A stretch of 64,000 nucleotides of DNA from Brasenia schreberi (GCA_036023115.1 JAYKKT010000073.1:13269001-13333000); one strand, 5' to 3'. Counted from the stretch's first letter, positions 35,601-48,182 are shown. A program made the numbers and translations. Notes: a model not told the origin generated them from the sequence alone.

Positions 35601-38600
35601 TAATGTAATTTGTAACATGCCTTCTTTGCCTTGATTTTATTTTGCACTTCACTCTACCACCAAGCTTCTTTTTGTAATGGTACACCTCTCTTAAATACAT
35701 CTAACACATCTTTTGCCACTTTCCTAATATGTATAGCCATATTGTTCCACGTATCACAGGGTGTACCAACATAATTCCAAACATCTCCTTGAAGGACTTT
35801 CTTTTTAAATATATCTTCTTTCTCGCTTTTGAGGTTTCATCATTTAGTCCGAATAGCTCGATGCACTCTTTTCTTCTTTGTCCATTTTTTAATTTGTAAA
35901 TCCATAACTAAAAATTTATGTTGGGTGGTTAAGCTTTATCCTGAAATTACCTTGCAATCTTTACAACACGCTCTATCTTTTTTTCTACAAAGTAATCAAT
36001 TTGTGTTTGTGATAAGCCACTCTTATAAACAACAACAACAACAACTAAGCCTTTTCCCATACTAGACGGGGTCGGCTACATGGATTCTTTGTTTCCACAG
36101 ATCTCTATCGTGTGCCATGTTAGCAGTTAACTCCCAATAAGCTAGATCATTCTTTATTGTTTCTTTCCAACACTTTTGTGGTCGTCCTCTACCTCTTTTA
36201 ATACTTTCCAAATTTAGGTTTTCTAACCTTCTTACAGGTTCTTCTTTTGATCTTCTTTCTATATGTCCAAACCATCTTAAACGATGTTCTCTCATTTTAT
36301 CCTCTATTGGTGCCACTCCTAATTTGTTTCTAATAACCTCATTATGTATACGGTCTTTTCTTGTATGACCACTCATCCATCTCAACATCTTCATTTCTGT
36401 CACAGACATCTTTTGTACATGTTGATGATTAACTGCCCAACACTCAGAACCATAAAACATGGCAGGCCTAACTGCTGCTCTATAATATTTACCTTTTAAT
36501 TTTAATGGTATCTTCTTGTCACAAAGAATACCTGATGCTCCTCTCCATTTTAACCAACCAGCATTAATTCTATGTGTAACATCTCCATCAATTCTTCCAT
36601 CACTTTGAAAAATTGACCCTAGGTATTTAAAACTTTCCTTTTGGGGAATGCAATGTGTGCCAATTTTGATTTCTATGTCCTCTGAAGTAGCCAAATGATC
36701 AAACTTACATTCCATATATTCTGCCTTTGTTCTACTAAGTCGGAGGCCTTTGTTTTCTAATGTTTCTCTCCATAGTTCCAATTTTCTATTAACTTTTTCC
36801 TTAGACTCCTCCACTAATACAATGTCATCTGCAAATAACATACACCAAGGTACTTCATCTTGAATATGTTTTGTTAACTCATCCATCACCATTATAAATA
36901 AGTATGGACTTAAAGTTGATCCTTGATGTAACCCAATATTAACTTCAAAGAAGTCTGTCGTTCCTTCATGAGTCCTCACACATGTTTTTGCACCATCATA
37001 CATGTCTCTTATAAGGTTAATATATGTCAATGGGATACCTCTTTTTTCCAAAGTTCTCCAAAGAACCTCCCTCGGTACCCTATCATAAGCTTTTTCTAGA
37101 TCAATAAATATCATGTGAAGGTCTTTCTTTTTTGCTCTAAAATGTTCCATAAGACGTCTCAAAAGGTGAATCGCTTCAATAGTAGATCTACCAGGCATAA
37201 ATCCAAATTGGTTCTCTGTTGTACTTGATACTTGTCTTAACCTACGTTCAATAATTCTTTCCCATAATTTCATAGTATGACTCATTAACTTGATACCTCG
37301 ATAATTCGCACAATTTTGAATGTCTCCCTTATTTTTATATATGGGTATAAGTGTACTTGCTCTCCATTCCTCGGGCATCTTTTGGTTTTTCCATATTTCA
37401 TTAAATAGTCTTGTGAGCCAAGTGATTCCTATTTCTCCTAGTATTTTCCAAACTTCTATAGGAATATTATCTGGTCCTACCGATTTACCACTCTTCATAT
37501 GTTTAAGAGCCTCTTTGACTTCATTCTTTTGAATACGTCGGTAGAAATTGTGGTTTATATACTTTTCTGACTTGGCTAAATCTCCTAAACTAATACTAAA
37601 ATCTTTATTTTCATTAAAGAGATTATAAAAATAGTTTTTCCATCTATTTCTTATATCATCATTTGCCACTAGAATTTTTTCATCCTCGTCTTTTATGCAT
37701 CTAACATAATTAAGATCTTTAGTTTTCTTATCTCTAGCCCTAGCTATCCTAAAAATGTCTCTTTCACCCTCTTTTGAGTTGAGTTTTTTATATAAGTCCT
37801 CCCAAATCTTAGCTTTTGCTTCACTAACGGCCTTTTTTGCTTCCTTCTTTGCTTTCTTATAAGCTTCTAAAGTTTCACTAGTTTTCTTCGCATAATGTAA
37901 TTTGTAACATGCCCTCTTTGCCTTGATTTTGTTTTGTACTACTTCACTCCACCACCAAGCTTCTTTTTGTGCCGGTACACCTCCCTTAGATACCCCTAAC
38001 ACATCTTCGCCACTTTCCTAATATGTATAGCCATATTGTTCCACATATCAGAGGGTGTGCCAACATAATTCCAAACATCTCCTTGAAGGACTTTTTGTTT
38101 AAATATATCTTCTTTCTCACTTTTGAGGTTCCACCATTTAGTCCGAATAGCTCGATGCACTCTTTTCTTCTTTGTCCATTTTTTTATTTGTAAATCCATA
38201 ACTAAAAGTCGATGTTGGGTGGTTAAGCTTTCTCCTGGAATTACCTTACAATCTTTACAACACGCTCTATCTTTTTTTCTACAAATAAAGTAATCAATTT
38301 GTGTTTGTGATAAGCCACTCTTATAAGTAATTAAATGTTCATCTCGTTTTTTGAAGATTGTATTGACTATAAAGAGATCAAATGACATAGCAAAATTTAA
38401 AATCTCCCTACCTTCCTCGTTTATATCCCCATAACCAAAGTTTCCATGAATCCCTTGATATCCTAATGCCTCTTTACCGACATGTCCATTTAAATCTCCT
38501 CCTAAACAAATCATCTCCCTTTGTGGAATCTTTTGAAACACCTTATCTAACTCTTCCCAAAAAACTGTCTTTATACTATCTTCTAGTCCTACTTGGGGTG

Positions 38601-41600
38601 CGTAAGCACAAACTATATTCAAAACCTCTACTCCTAACACTAATTTCAATGTCATGATTCGGTCACCATATCGTTGTATGTCTACTACACTCTCCTTTAA
38701 ATCTTTATTTATGATAATACCAACTCCGTTTCGGGCCTTTTCTTTACCTGAGTACCATAATTTAAAACCTGTATCCTCTATCTCCTTTGCTTTTTCTCCA
38801 ACCCATTTTGTCTCTTGTAAACATAGAATATGAATCTTTCTCCGAATCATAGTATCTACCACCTCCATTAGCTTACCCGATAATGTTCCGATATTCCAAG
38901 AACCAATACGAATCTTATTATCTAGGACTAGCTTCCTTACCCCCCGCATCCGTCCATAATCAAAATGCGGAGACCCTCTCTGAAAATTTTTCACTACATT
39001 CGGGCGGCAATGTAGCGGGACTAACTTCTTTACCCACACCCGTCCATGATGTGGGAACCCTCTCTGCAATTGATTCACTACATTCGGGCGAAAATGTAGT
39101 GGCCCTTGCTTACTTCTTACTGCATTCGGGCTCTGCAGCACGTCGCTAGGCGGGAACGCCCCAAAGCAATGCTCATAATTTTTGTAATCCATGTTGTAGA
39201 AATCCGACGAAGTTTTACGCTGGCTGTCGGAAGCCTAACACAACCCTCCTCCTTTATCCGGGCTTGGGACCGGCAATGCAAGGGTGATCCCTTACATGGG
39301 CGGAGTTATAAGCCACTCTTATAAGTAATTAAATGTTAATCTCGTTTTTTGAAGATTGTATTGACTATAAAGAGATCAAATGCCATAACAAAATTTAAAA
39401 TCTCCCTACCTTCCTCATTTATATCCCCAAAACCAAAGGTTTCCATGGATAACTTGATATCCTAATGCCTCTTTACGGACACGTCCATTTAAGTCTCCTC
39501 CTAAACAAATCATCTCCCTTTGTAGAATCTTTTGAATCACCTTATCTAACTCTTCTAAAAAAGTTGTCTTTATACTATCTTCTAGTCCTACTTGGGGTGC
39601 GTAAGCACAAACTATATTCAAAACCTCTGCTCCTAACACTAATTTCAACGTCATGATTCGGTCACCATATCGTTGTATGTCTACTACACTATCCTTTAAA
39701 TCTTTATTTATGATAATATCAACTCCGTTTCGAGCCTTTTCTTTACCTTAGTACCATAATTTAAAACATGTATCCTCTATCTCCTTTGTTTTTTCTCCAA
39801 CCCATTTTGTCTCTTGTAAACATAGAATATGAATATTTCTCCGAATCATAGTATCTACCACCTCCATTAGCTTACCGGATAATGTTTTGATATTCCAAGA
39901 ACCAATACGAATCTTATTATCTAGGACTAGCTTCCTTACCCCCGCATCCATCCATAATCAAAATGCGGGGACCCTCTCTGCAAATTATTCACTACATTCG
40001 GGCGGCAATGTAGCGGGACTAACTTCTTTACCCATACCCGTCAATGATGTGGGAACCCTCTCTGCAATTGATTCACTACATTCAGGCGAAAATGTAGTGG
40101 CCCTTGCTCACTTATTTCTCCATTCGAGCTCTACAGCACGTCGTTAGGCGGGAACGCTCCAAAGCAATGCTCATAATTTTTGTAATCCATGTTATAAAAT
40201 CCGACGAAGTTTTACGCTGGCTGTCGAAAGCCTAACACAACCCTCCTCCTTTATCCGGGCTTGGGACCGGCAATGCAAGGGTGATCCCTTACATGGGCGG
40301 AGTTCTGGAAGAAACCATCACTCTGTTGATAAAATTATATCACAAAAGTTCCGAGCACTTGTAACTCATATGTGCATGAACAATTATACCATTTATGATT
40401 TATGCCAGTACTTGAAAACCATGAGTAACAAAGAGGGAAACGCAATTACAAGATAATGTCACACTATACGTGATTTTTGAAACTGTAAAGCAAGATCATG
40501 GAAGAAAGAGAGAGTGAGAGAGAGAGAGGGTGACTTTATTCACCCTTTTCTGTGCCACGTGCATATCACTGTAATTCAATAGGGTTGCTACCCAAGGGAA
40601 TAGAAAACAGCGGTGGAAACAAAGTATAGAATAAAGGTCCTTGACACAAACTGTTACATGATGACTATATCTTTTTCTACTGTACTTATCTTATAATGGT
40701 GAGCATATTGTTGCGAAAACAAACATAGCTGATAAAGAAATGGATCATAATGATTACTGCAATAGACATGCTATGAGTTAGAACAACGGAGGGATCAATG
40801 ATTACTGCAACCATATTCGGTAAGGCCTAAATATCACAAGAAGCCCAAGTGTATCCTATACAAGTATATTTGTGGTAAACGTTCTTCAGTGACATGCAAG
40901 TACATGCTACATGGTCTTACACATTGCTATGCAGGCGTCGGTGTAGACACGGGGTGCAGAACATGCAAGGACATGCTACATGGTCTTACACATTGCTATG
41001 CAGGAATCGGTTAGACACGGGGTGCAGAACATGCAAGGACATGATTCATAGTTTTACACATTGCTATGCAGGCGTGGGTGTAGACACTTAAAGAGCAAAA
41101 TTTCCCGTAAATTAATTCAATATCAAATAATTAGCATTAAACATTAACGAAGGTCCTAGCGACAGGACTAAAAATAAGATATTAAGTCAGACATGGGACA
41201 AATTCTGAATATCGAGATTTTGTGGTGTTTTACATGAGTGTGGTACCCTGATAGAAGTGTATTTTTGGTTCACTCTTCACATGCATTTTCCAGCAGAATG
41301 CCTGGCAACCACAACGCGATAACAAAGGGTCATGATATCGTGTCGTGGCGTCTGATGAATAACCAGTGAAATTTTTTGAGATTAATTCATAAGAATTTTG
41401 AGGCCCTGCAAGACAAGGCATTGCAACTGCTTATAGTATTTTCTATGCTGGTATTACAGCACACCATGCCAAACGAAATAACACCAGCAAAAAGATTCGC
41501 ACACAATACTTAGATGACTTATCTTACCACACAAACATACCTGCTGCGCGTTGAGCTCAGGATTAAATTTGGAATTTGAGTTGTAGTTTTCCTTGATTGC

Positions 41601-43061
41601 ATGCCTGAATGTACTTTCTGGTACAGGCAGACACTCCCTCTGTAATGCAAACATCACCTATTGACATGACAACATTTTAATGATAGCCAATTGACAATAG
41701 AAACTGAATTCAATTAAAACAGAATCTATAACTTCCCCAAAATAGAAGACAAGTGGAATGCAAGCTAGGATGGGGCCGCACAGCATAATACAGCACATGA
41801 ACAACCAACAACAACAACAACAACTAAGCCTTTTCCTATATTAGATGGAATCGGTTACATGGTTCTTTCTTTTCACATAGCCTTATCATGTATCGTACTG
41901 GCAATTAACAACTCAGCATGAGCTAGATCATTCATTATTGTTTCTTTCCAACACTTTTGTGATTTTTTTCTTCTTTGGAGCTTTCTTTGGTCGTCTTTCT
42001 ACGTATCCAAACCGTCTTCAACGATTTTCCCTCGTCTTACTACAACTAAATGTTCCATCTCATTTTTTAAAGATTGTGCTGGTTATAAGGAGATCATATG
42101 CCATAACAAAATTAAAAATCTCTCTACCTTCCTCGTTTAAATCCCCAAAACCATAGTTTTCATGAATACCTCGATATCCTAATGCCTATTTACCGACACG
42201 TCCATTTAAGTCTCCTCCCAAACACATCATCCCTCTTTGAGGAATTAATTGAAATACTTATGTAACTCCTCCCAAAATGCCTTCTTTATCTACAAAATGA
42301 ACAACCAAGGTGAAGTAAAAATTGCTTGAGACATTTTGAGAACAGAAATTAATCTAAATAATGAAAGCTAAGAAAGCGTACATATCATGAAAAAGCCAAT
42401 CAAATTAGCATGACAAAAATGTGATGGACTTATTAAACAGAATGCCACTGAAAGAATGTTATCACAATCATGCAGTGTAAGAGAAATAATGCACAATGTT
42501 ATCACAATCAATGGTCAAGTCAATTTGTTGGGGATTTTGTCATGCAGTTGCTAATATAGTGTACGAATAAAGCAAGCATTACGAACAAGGTGACCCCCCC
42601 AAAATACATCATGAACACATAATGAAAAATAAGTAGCAACTTACCTGGGCAGGGTATCTCCCGCCAAAAGCATCGGGCTCCAAATTCATCCCACCGTCAG
42701 AACAGGCCTTGTATACTCCATAAAGAAGCTTTGAATCAAAATCGTAAAGGAAAAGCTTTGCACCACGTTTAATATTCATCACTACCTGCTCCTTATTTTT
42801 AGGGAGACCAAAGACACGATAACGATAACACTCAGGTTTTGATTGAGTATTACACATGAAGATCATACCAGCAAATCCTCCACTAGTGCTAGTTTTTCTG
42901 CTTTCTTCAAGTATCTTTTCCTTCTTGCCATTTTCACTAGGCTCCGGCTCATCTTTTGCTTCCAAGATCCTTGGATGAGAGCTTGGCTTAACAATCTTTC
43001 CTCCTTTAGGTGAAGAAAGTCCAGCTTTTGCCTTTTGCTTGTCCTTCTTGGGCTTCCCCAT
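32695..43061 (-). CDS. DCD-domain protein, copy B, complete (507 aa, 3 coding exons)
   Basis: Exons 42645-43061 (139 codons), 41541-41657 (39 codons) and 32695-33684 (329 codons plus stop), all phase 0 with GT-AG borders and no internal stops. Residues about 62-178 form the DCD domain ([61 protein letters not shown]). Residues 1-60 are Lys/Glu-rich. From 179, after [13 protein letters not shown], a long Pro/Arg/Tyr/His-rich tail repeats QDPR(Y/H)[13 protein letters not shown] and similar units, which looks disordered. DCD proteins are plant-specific and tied to development and stress-related cell death; the molecular role is unknown. Intron 2 is about 7.9 kb because a nested LINE pair sits in it. 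A leader exon is likely near 47.7 kb. It is the only complete copy in view. Confidence 0.9.
34278..34316 (-). mobile_element. 39-bp RTE 3'-end insertion
   Basis: Consists only of the LINE 3' end: short tail, AACTAAGCC, then the sequence to GGGGTCGGCT. It is flanked by a 21-bp duplication at 34257-34277 and 34317-34337 (20 of 21 match; core ATTTTAACCAA). The duplicated 21 bp belong to the host LINE, whose reading continues across. Confidence 0.85.
36029..39307 (-). mobile_element. Full-length young RTE LINE (3279 bp), nested
   Basis: Flanked by the perfect 17-bp duplication ATAAGCCACTCTTATAA (36012-36028 and 39308-39324), which is itself sequence of the outer LINE. It starts AACTCCGCCC and ends in an ACAAC-rich tail (minus-strand GTTGTTG). 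It has the family's canonical 5' leader and a short 3' UTR. The perfect duplication and almost intact coding frame make it the youngest LINE in the window. Confidence 0.95.
36062..39192 (-). pseudogene. RTE endonuclease-reverse transcriptase, one frameshift from intact
   Basis: Two abutting frames, 37996-39192 (398 codons) and 36062-38002 (646 codons), together cover a complete RTE protein. The first has the AP-endonuclease signatures [29 protein letters not shown] and TTQHRLLV. The second has the RT blocks [35 protein letters not shown] and FADDIVLV, then a thumb and C-terminal region ending [14 protein letters not shown]. The N-terminus has two imperfect repeats around [15 protein letters not shown] and [15 protein letters not shown]. 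Other copies read GCGAAAGATG where this one reads GCGAAGATG near 38008, so one lost A separates the frames. A programmed shift is less likely because the other copies read through. Confidence 0.9.
40890..41088. repeat. Minisatellite in DCD copy B intron 2
   Basis: About 2.8 units of 68-69 bp built around ACATGCTACATGGTCTTAC, CATTGCTATGCAGGCG and GTAGACACGGGGTGCAG. Also present in copy C (53010-53165). Confidence 0.9.
41809..42296 (-). mobile_element. LINE L1 in DCD copy B intron 1, internally deleted
   Basis: Perfect duplication ATGAACAACCAA on both sides (41797-41808 and 42297-42308). It keeps about 240 bp of the 3' end and about 250 bp of endonuclease; roughly 2 kb of RT present in the unit A copy is missing, with the junction near 42040. 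Confidence 0.85.
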
Positions 43062-43477
43062 TTCCTTTGTCTGTTTATGGAAAAACAAGCAGCTTATTAG
43101 AATACCACCAACTTATGGAATACCAAAGAACACATGCATCAAATGTGATCGTAACCAAATACTGTCACAAGAAAGGGTCATCGCAAGGAAAGGCCTTCAA
43201 ACCAATAAGCCATTAAGAACAGAATAGGTCCCTACGAATCTGTCTTCAAGTTCACACTTAAAGTTTCTTACACTGGAGACATGCTTTAGAAGCAAACCTC
43301 ATGTAAATTTTCTCCAAGAAATGCACGCTGTTTTTTGGCAAGACAATATCAATGTAGATCCTTGTAAAGAAGATGTTCCACTAAGCAAAAATAGATGAAT
43401 ATAAATTTCAAATAGCAAATAAAGATGTATGTCCAAACGAAACACTTATTTCTACATCATATAATATATTAAGTGTT

Positions 43478-44590
43478 CAACAACAACAACTAAGCCTTTT
43501 CCCATACTAGATGGGGTCGGCTACATGGATTCTTTGTTTCTAAGAGAGCCCTATCATGTGCCATGCTAGCAGTTAACACAATATAAACTAGATCATTCTT
43601 TATTGTTTTTTTCCACAACTTTTGTGGTCATCCTCTTCCTCTTTTAACATTTTCACAATCTAGTTTTTCATATCTTCTTACAGGAGCATCCTTGGGTCAT
43701 CTTTCTACACGTCCAAACCATCTTCAACGATTTCCCTTCATTTTATCCTTTGTCGGTGCTACTCCTAATTTGTTTCTAATAACCTCATTATGTATACGGT
43801 CTTTGCTTGTGTGACCACTAATTCATCTCAACATCTTTACTTATGCTACGGACATCTTTTGTACATATTGATGATTAACTGCCCAACACTCATAACCACA
43901 AAAACATAGCAGGTCTACTTGCTGCTTTATATAGAATACCTAGTGCCCCTCTCAATTTTAACCAACCGGCATTAATTTTATGTGTAACATCTCCATCAAT
44001 TTTTCCATCACTTTCAAAAATTGATCATAGTTATTTAAAACTTTCCTTGTGAGGGATGCAATGTGTGTTAATCTTAATTTATATATCCTCTTAATACCCA
44101 AATGATCAAACTTACATTCCATATATCCTGTCTTTGTTGTACTAAGTCGGAAGCCTTTACTTTCTAACGTTTCACTTCATAGTTCCAATTTCCTATTAAC
44201 TTTTTTCTTAGACTCATCCACTAACACAATGTCATCAACAAATAATATACACCAAGGTACTTCACATAAATATGTTTTGTTAACTCATCAAAGACCAATA
44301 TAAATAAATATGGACTTAAAGTTGATCCATGATGTAACCTAATATTAACTTCAAAGGAGTTTGTCATTCCTTAATGAGTCCGAAAACATGATTTTACACC
44401 ATCGTTATAAGATTTATGTATGTCAATGGGATACCTCTTCTTTTCCAAGGTTTTCCAAATAACATCTCTTGGCACCCTATCATAAGCTTTTTCTATATCA
44501 ATAAATATCATATAAAGGTTTTTGTTTTGCTCTAAAATGTTTCATAAGACGTCTCAATAGGTGAATCGCTTCAATAGTAGAGCTGTCAAA
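43478..44590 (-). mobile_element. 5'-truncated RTE LINE, unit B only
   Basis: Starts with the tail CAACAACAAC and ends inside the RT (minus strand from CTACTATTGAAGCGATTC). The empty site is readable in unit A at about 9780-9810 (CATAATTGCAAGTGTTAAGG). AAGTGTT occurs on both sides; the left copy of the duplication seems partly deleted. Confidence 0.8.
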
Positions 44591-44799
44591 CATAATTGCA
44601 AGTGTTAACTAAGGAAATTGGTGAAAAAATTCAAGAGACTTCCACTTTCATAAATTTAATAATCACACGTTTTGTATTGTCACAAAGTCTAGGGATCTAG
44701 TAACCCATTTGAAGGGATGGTAGCAATCAAGCTCGGGCTTTGTCTCAAACTTATCAAATGAAAATACAAAACCAAATCCTTCTTATTTATGATTTCTAA

Positions 44800-45300
44800 A
44801 CATCACATCAGCCAAGCACAAAACAGTTTGAATATGCATGGCTTGGCCTGGAATATGGCCAAACCATACTCTGACAACAAAGTCAATTATGGTAGAAACA
44901 AGTCATCCCTTATTTTTTACTTACGTTGTCTAATCCAAAACAATCCATGTGAAGTTACCAGTTGACCAGCTCGTTATATATTCTAGACTATCCCGCTCGA
45001 GAGATATACACGTTTAATGCCTACTTAAGAGAAATATCCTACTCAAGGTAAAGCTTGTTTCACTTCCCCTATGCTTCCCCTTTTGTATGCCCTTCCTCTA
45101 TTACTTTCATATTCAGTTGAATCTCACTTTCCATCATTTCTTATATAATGCCTCATCAATCTTCTTAGCTTCTATTCATTTCAAGGTTCATTCCTACCAC
45201 TTCTGCCACACCGCACTCCATTTTCATGTTCCTTCCCTATTGCTTTTGCTTTCCCTTAATTTCCAAAATGTCCCATCTTTTGCTCCCACATCCTTAACTA
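44800..45300. other. Spacer, no gene seen
   Basis: Part of the DCD leader intron of unit B, with a roughly 380-bp stretch absent from unit A (44805-45190). Nothing recognisable. Confidence 0.4.
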
Positions 45301-45521
45301 GAACCCTTTATGCACTTTTATGCATCAATATATTTTAAAATGATTGCGACTGGTCGAATATCTCACCATCTCGACAATGTTGGCCTCTTGAAGAAATTAG
45401 TCGCTTAAGGTAGTTGCTATTTGCCAGCAAGCATGAGAATATTGTTTGAGCTTGGACCTATTATTGGATCTAAGCCTCATGAATCTTGGACAAAAATATT
45501 CCAGTTTGAAATGTGGATGAC

Positions 45522-45722
45522 TAACTCCGTTCATGTAAGGGATCACTCTTGCATGGCCGGTCTAAAGCCCGGATAAAGGAGGAGGGTTAAGTTAGGCTTC
45601 CGACAGTAAGCGTAAAACTTTGTCGGACTTAACATAGATTCTACAAAAAATAAAGAATCCATGTATCCGACCCCATCTAGTATGGGAAAAGGCTTAGTTG
45701 TAGTACTGTAAACTGTAGTAGT
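45522..45722 (+). mobile_element. Mini-RTE element 3 with empty site in unit A
   Basis: 201 bp. Starts TAACTCCGTTCATGTAAGGG (LINE 5' end), runs to CATAGATTCTACAAA, then joins AAATAAAGAATCCATGTATC and the LINE 3' end, followed by a GTA-rich tail. Flanks GAAATGTGGATGAC (45508-45521) and GAAAAGTGGATGAC (45723-45736). Unit A has the single uninterrupted GAAATGTGGATGACC at about 18507-18521. Confidence 0.9.
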
Positions 45723-45736
45723 GAAAAGTGGATGAC

Positions 45737-47695
45737 CATATCATTCACTTATTCAAAGTCGGTCACCTAGGCCAGCTATTTCCTAGGATATGCGTTTTAG
45801 ACAAAGTGGCTGCCTAGTAGGCACATAAGAATTGTATTTTGAAGCATTTGCCGGTGAATTCTGAGACAAACTCTACTTTTAATTGCAACATCATAAAAAA
45901 AATATGTATAAGTACTCATTATGTTCACTATACTATTGAAGTTTCTTGATATATGTTTTTGTTGTAGACCACTGAGTTACAACATTTGCAACTTTGTAAT
46001 CCAATCTTGCATACATCTAAAAACTCAACATGCTTCCTTATTTCAAATTAGTGTTACTGTTTGTGACTTGCTTTTCCAAATCATGATTGATTGATCAGAA
46101 ATGAATAAAATAAGAGGAAAATGAGTCACGAATGGAAAAGGAAGTCCAGAGGGCAGTTCCTTCCACCTAATAGATGAAATAAGGGGGGAAACAAACTCAA
46201 AAAATCATCAATCTAACAGATTACAGATTTTTGGTCTATAAAGGGGAGAAGGACCACATATGTTTTCTACCAACCCAATGTATATATCAACAGTAGTGTG
46301 TTGAAATGCTATAAGAAGCAGTAAATAGGATGGAACGGGTCCTGAAAGAATAACCATATGAACTATGAACTATAACTTTTGCACCTTAAGCGTTGCTGTC
46401 AAAAGTCTAAAAGAAAACTTTGCTTAGTGTTTGATGATCCTGACCTGCATATTTTATCTTCACAATCCTCACCAAGTCAACATCTTCACAAGATATCTTT
46501 TGTCCTTGAGTTCTAACCTTGAAACATGATCTTTCTTTGTGGCACAGAACCAAGCTCTGTAGCAACTAACAATACATGTACCCAGATCCACTTAGTGTGG
46601 GAAAAGTTTGGCTGTGGTGACTTCCAACCTTGAATCAAACAAAGAAATGCAGTTCAAGAGTTGATCCTCTTAGAGATTGAGTAAGGTCGCATTGCCAAAA
46701 TGCACCAAGATCGGCAAGATAAGAGCACTTTAATTTAAACCTTATAAAACTACACCAGTTTTGCATACCCCAACTTCCTAAACCATTCACAATAAACTAT
46801 ACACAGGTACTTCACAGATTGAAAATCATGGCCCTCAATGTCCACGATGGATCTATTTTCCAGAACCAACCACTTTCTTGAGTACGCAATGCAGTAAATC
46901 TTCACGGTACAAAACCAATATTCACCAATCCTGCAATACCTCACTATACAAAAGACCTACATCAGAAAGTCACCAATAAGGAACTTAGCGCACTGGATAG
47001 CTTCAATGCATTCCAAACTAAAGGAATGATAAGTCCAAAACTGCAAGATAGTAGAATGGACGATGACGTTGGATAAGGCCCATATAGAACATGCAAGATA
47101 GTAACATAACAACAACGAAAAAAGTGCAAAATGGTGCACTGCTAGCTGCTCGTTGTGAAGCCCAAATAGTTATGAACGTCATGGTCCGACGTGCAAAATC
47201 GCACGCAATAACAACGAAGAAAATACTGACTTACAGGAAAGGTGCAGCAAGAAACCTATAAACAATTTTAAACAGCATGATGGGAAATCAAAATATGAAC
47301 GGACAATAGATGAGTTATTCAAATGTCTCAAAAAATGAACGATTGCAAACAACTACAGAGCATTCAAATATATAAATCGCTGACAGATGTATGTTGATGA
47401 TATCAGAATAGCATCCGGATAACTGGTAGCAAACTCAAACATGCATGATAACGCAGAAGAATACAGAAAATGCAATCAATTGCAGGCAAAAGTGCAGCAG
47501 AAAACCTAGAGAAAATTTGGGAAAACAAGTGCGAGAATACCAAAAACTCTAGAAACGAATAATAGATAAATGACGTGAGGTAAAAGAGATAGGATAAAAC
47601 CCTAGAAGTCACCGTAATCCGCCCAACTTATGACCTGATACTTGCAGAAAACAAGCATCAGAAACATCAAGAGAGGAGTGATAAGCCTACCGTAC
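45737..47695 (-). repeat. Segmental duplicate, DCD leader intron (unit B)
   Basis: Parallel to 18520-20413 with small indels. No gene recognised. Confidence 0.8.
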
Positions 47696-47880
47696 CTGGA
47701 ACTATCCAAGAGGGGCCGAGTCCAATCACCGATGTCCTTTCAGAGAGCGAGAAGGGGGGGGGGGGGAGAGGAAATGGAGTGGGCGGGCGTTTACGGGAGG
47801 GCGTAGCGGGGTTTTGACGGACCGTCGGCTCAGATTGAACAGCGGAACCACCGTACGGAACAGATAGATTACCCCACTTG
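47696..47880 (-). promoter_or_regulatory. Likely DCD copy B leader exon and core promoter region
   Basis: Same layout as at 20414: CT-rich leader, then GATAGTTCCAG/GTACGG at 47696/47695, a better donor than in unit A. The acceptor ATAAACAG lies at 43071, nine bases before the start codon. A run of about 13 C (minus strand) at 47754 lies in the leader. Confidence 0.5.
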
Positions 47881-48079
47881 TACGAAACAGGGGAACCTTA
47901 ACATTTTACAAGAAATCAAGTATTACAATTTTACAAGAAAGAGAATTAGCATTTTAACTTAACTTTTAATTAACAAAACAAGATTTTACCAAAAAAAAAC
48001 TTGACTGCAACAAGAAGTCCCTGTTCGCCTCGTTTCAAGTCGGCTAATGTCTGTTTCATTTGGCTCGTTACCAGACCTA

Positions 48080-48182
48080 CCCTTGGTCTAGGATTTATTT
48101 TTTTTAAATGGGGAGGCTGAACAGATATGTACTAACCAGGTATCGAATTCATTACCTTCAACTTGTGATCGGTTAGTCTGCT
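48080..48182 (-). mobile_element. Possible second SINE type
   Basis: Minus strand reads GAATTCGATACCTGG (box B-like) and ends CAGCCTCCCCATTTAAAAAA. CCAGACCT occurs on both sides (about 48071 and 48183). Box A is not clear. Confidence 0.45.

Larger units (their letters stand above)
33776..40806 (-). mobile_element. Outer RTE LINE in DCD copy B intron 2, with extra 5' sequence
   Basis: Flanked by GCAACCATATTCGCTAA (33759-33775) and GCAACCATATTCGGTAA (40807-40823), a 17-bp duplication with one change. The 3' tail is at 33776 and the LINE 5' end is at about 40303, but the flank repeat lies 0.5 kb further on. So 40304-40806 appears to have come in with the insertion. It is interrupted by the inner LINE (36029-39307) and by a 39-bp tail insertion (34278-34316). 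Its RT pieces (34523-34978 and 35345-35647) are broken. Confidence 0.8.

Noticed and set aside
37996..38002. Programmed frameshift between the two LINE frames
   Set aside because: Other copies have one more A at this place and read straight through, so a one-base loss is simpler.
40890..41088. CRISPR-like array
   Set aside because: The repeats are head-to-tail with no unique spacers; it is a plain minisatellite in an intron of a plant gene.
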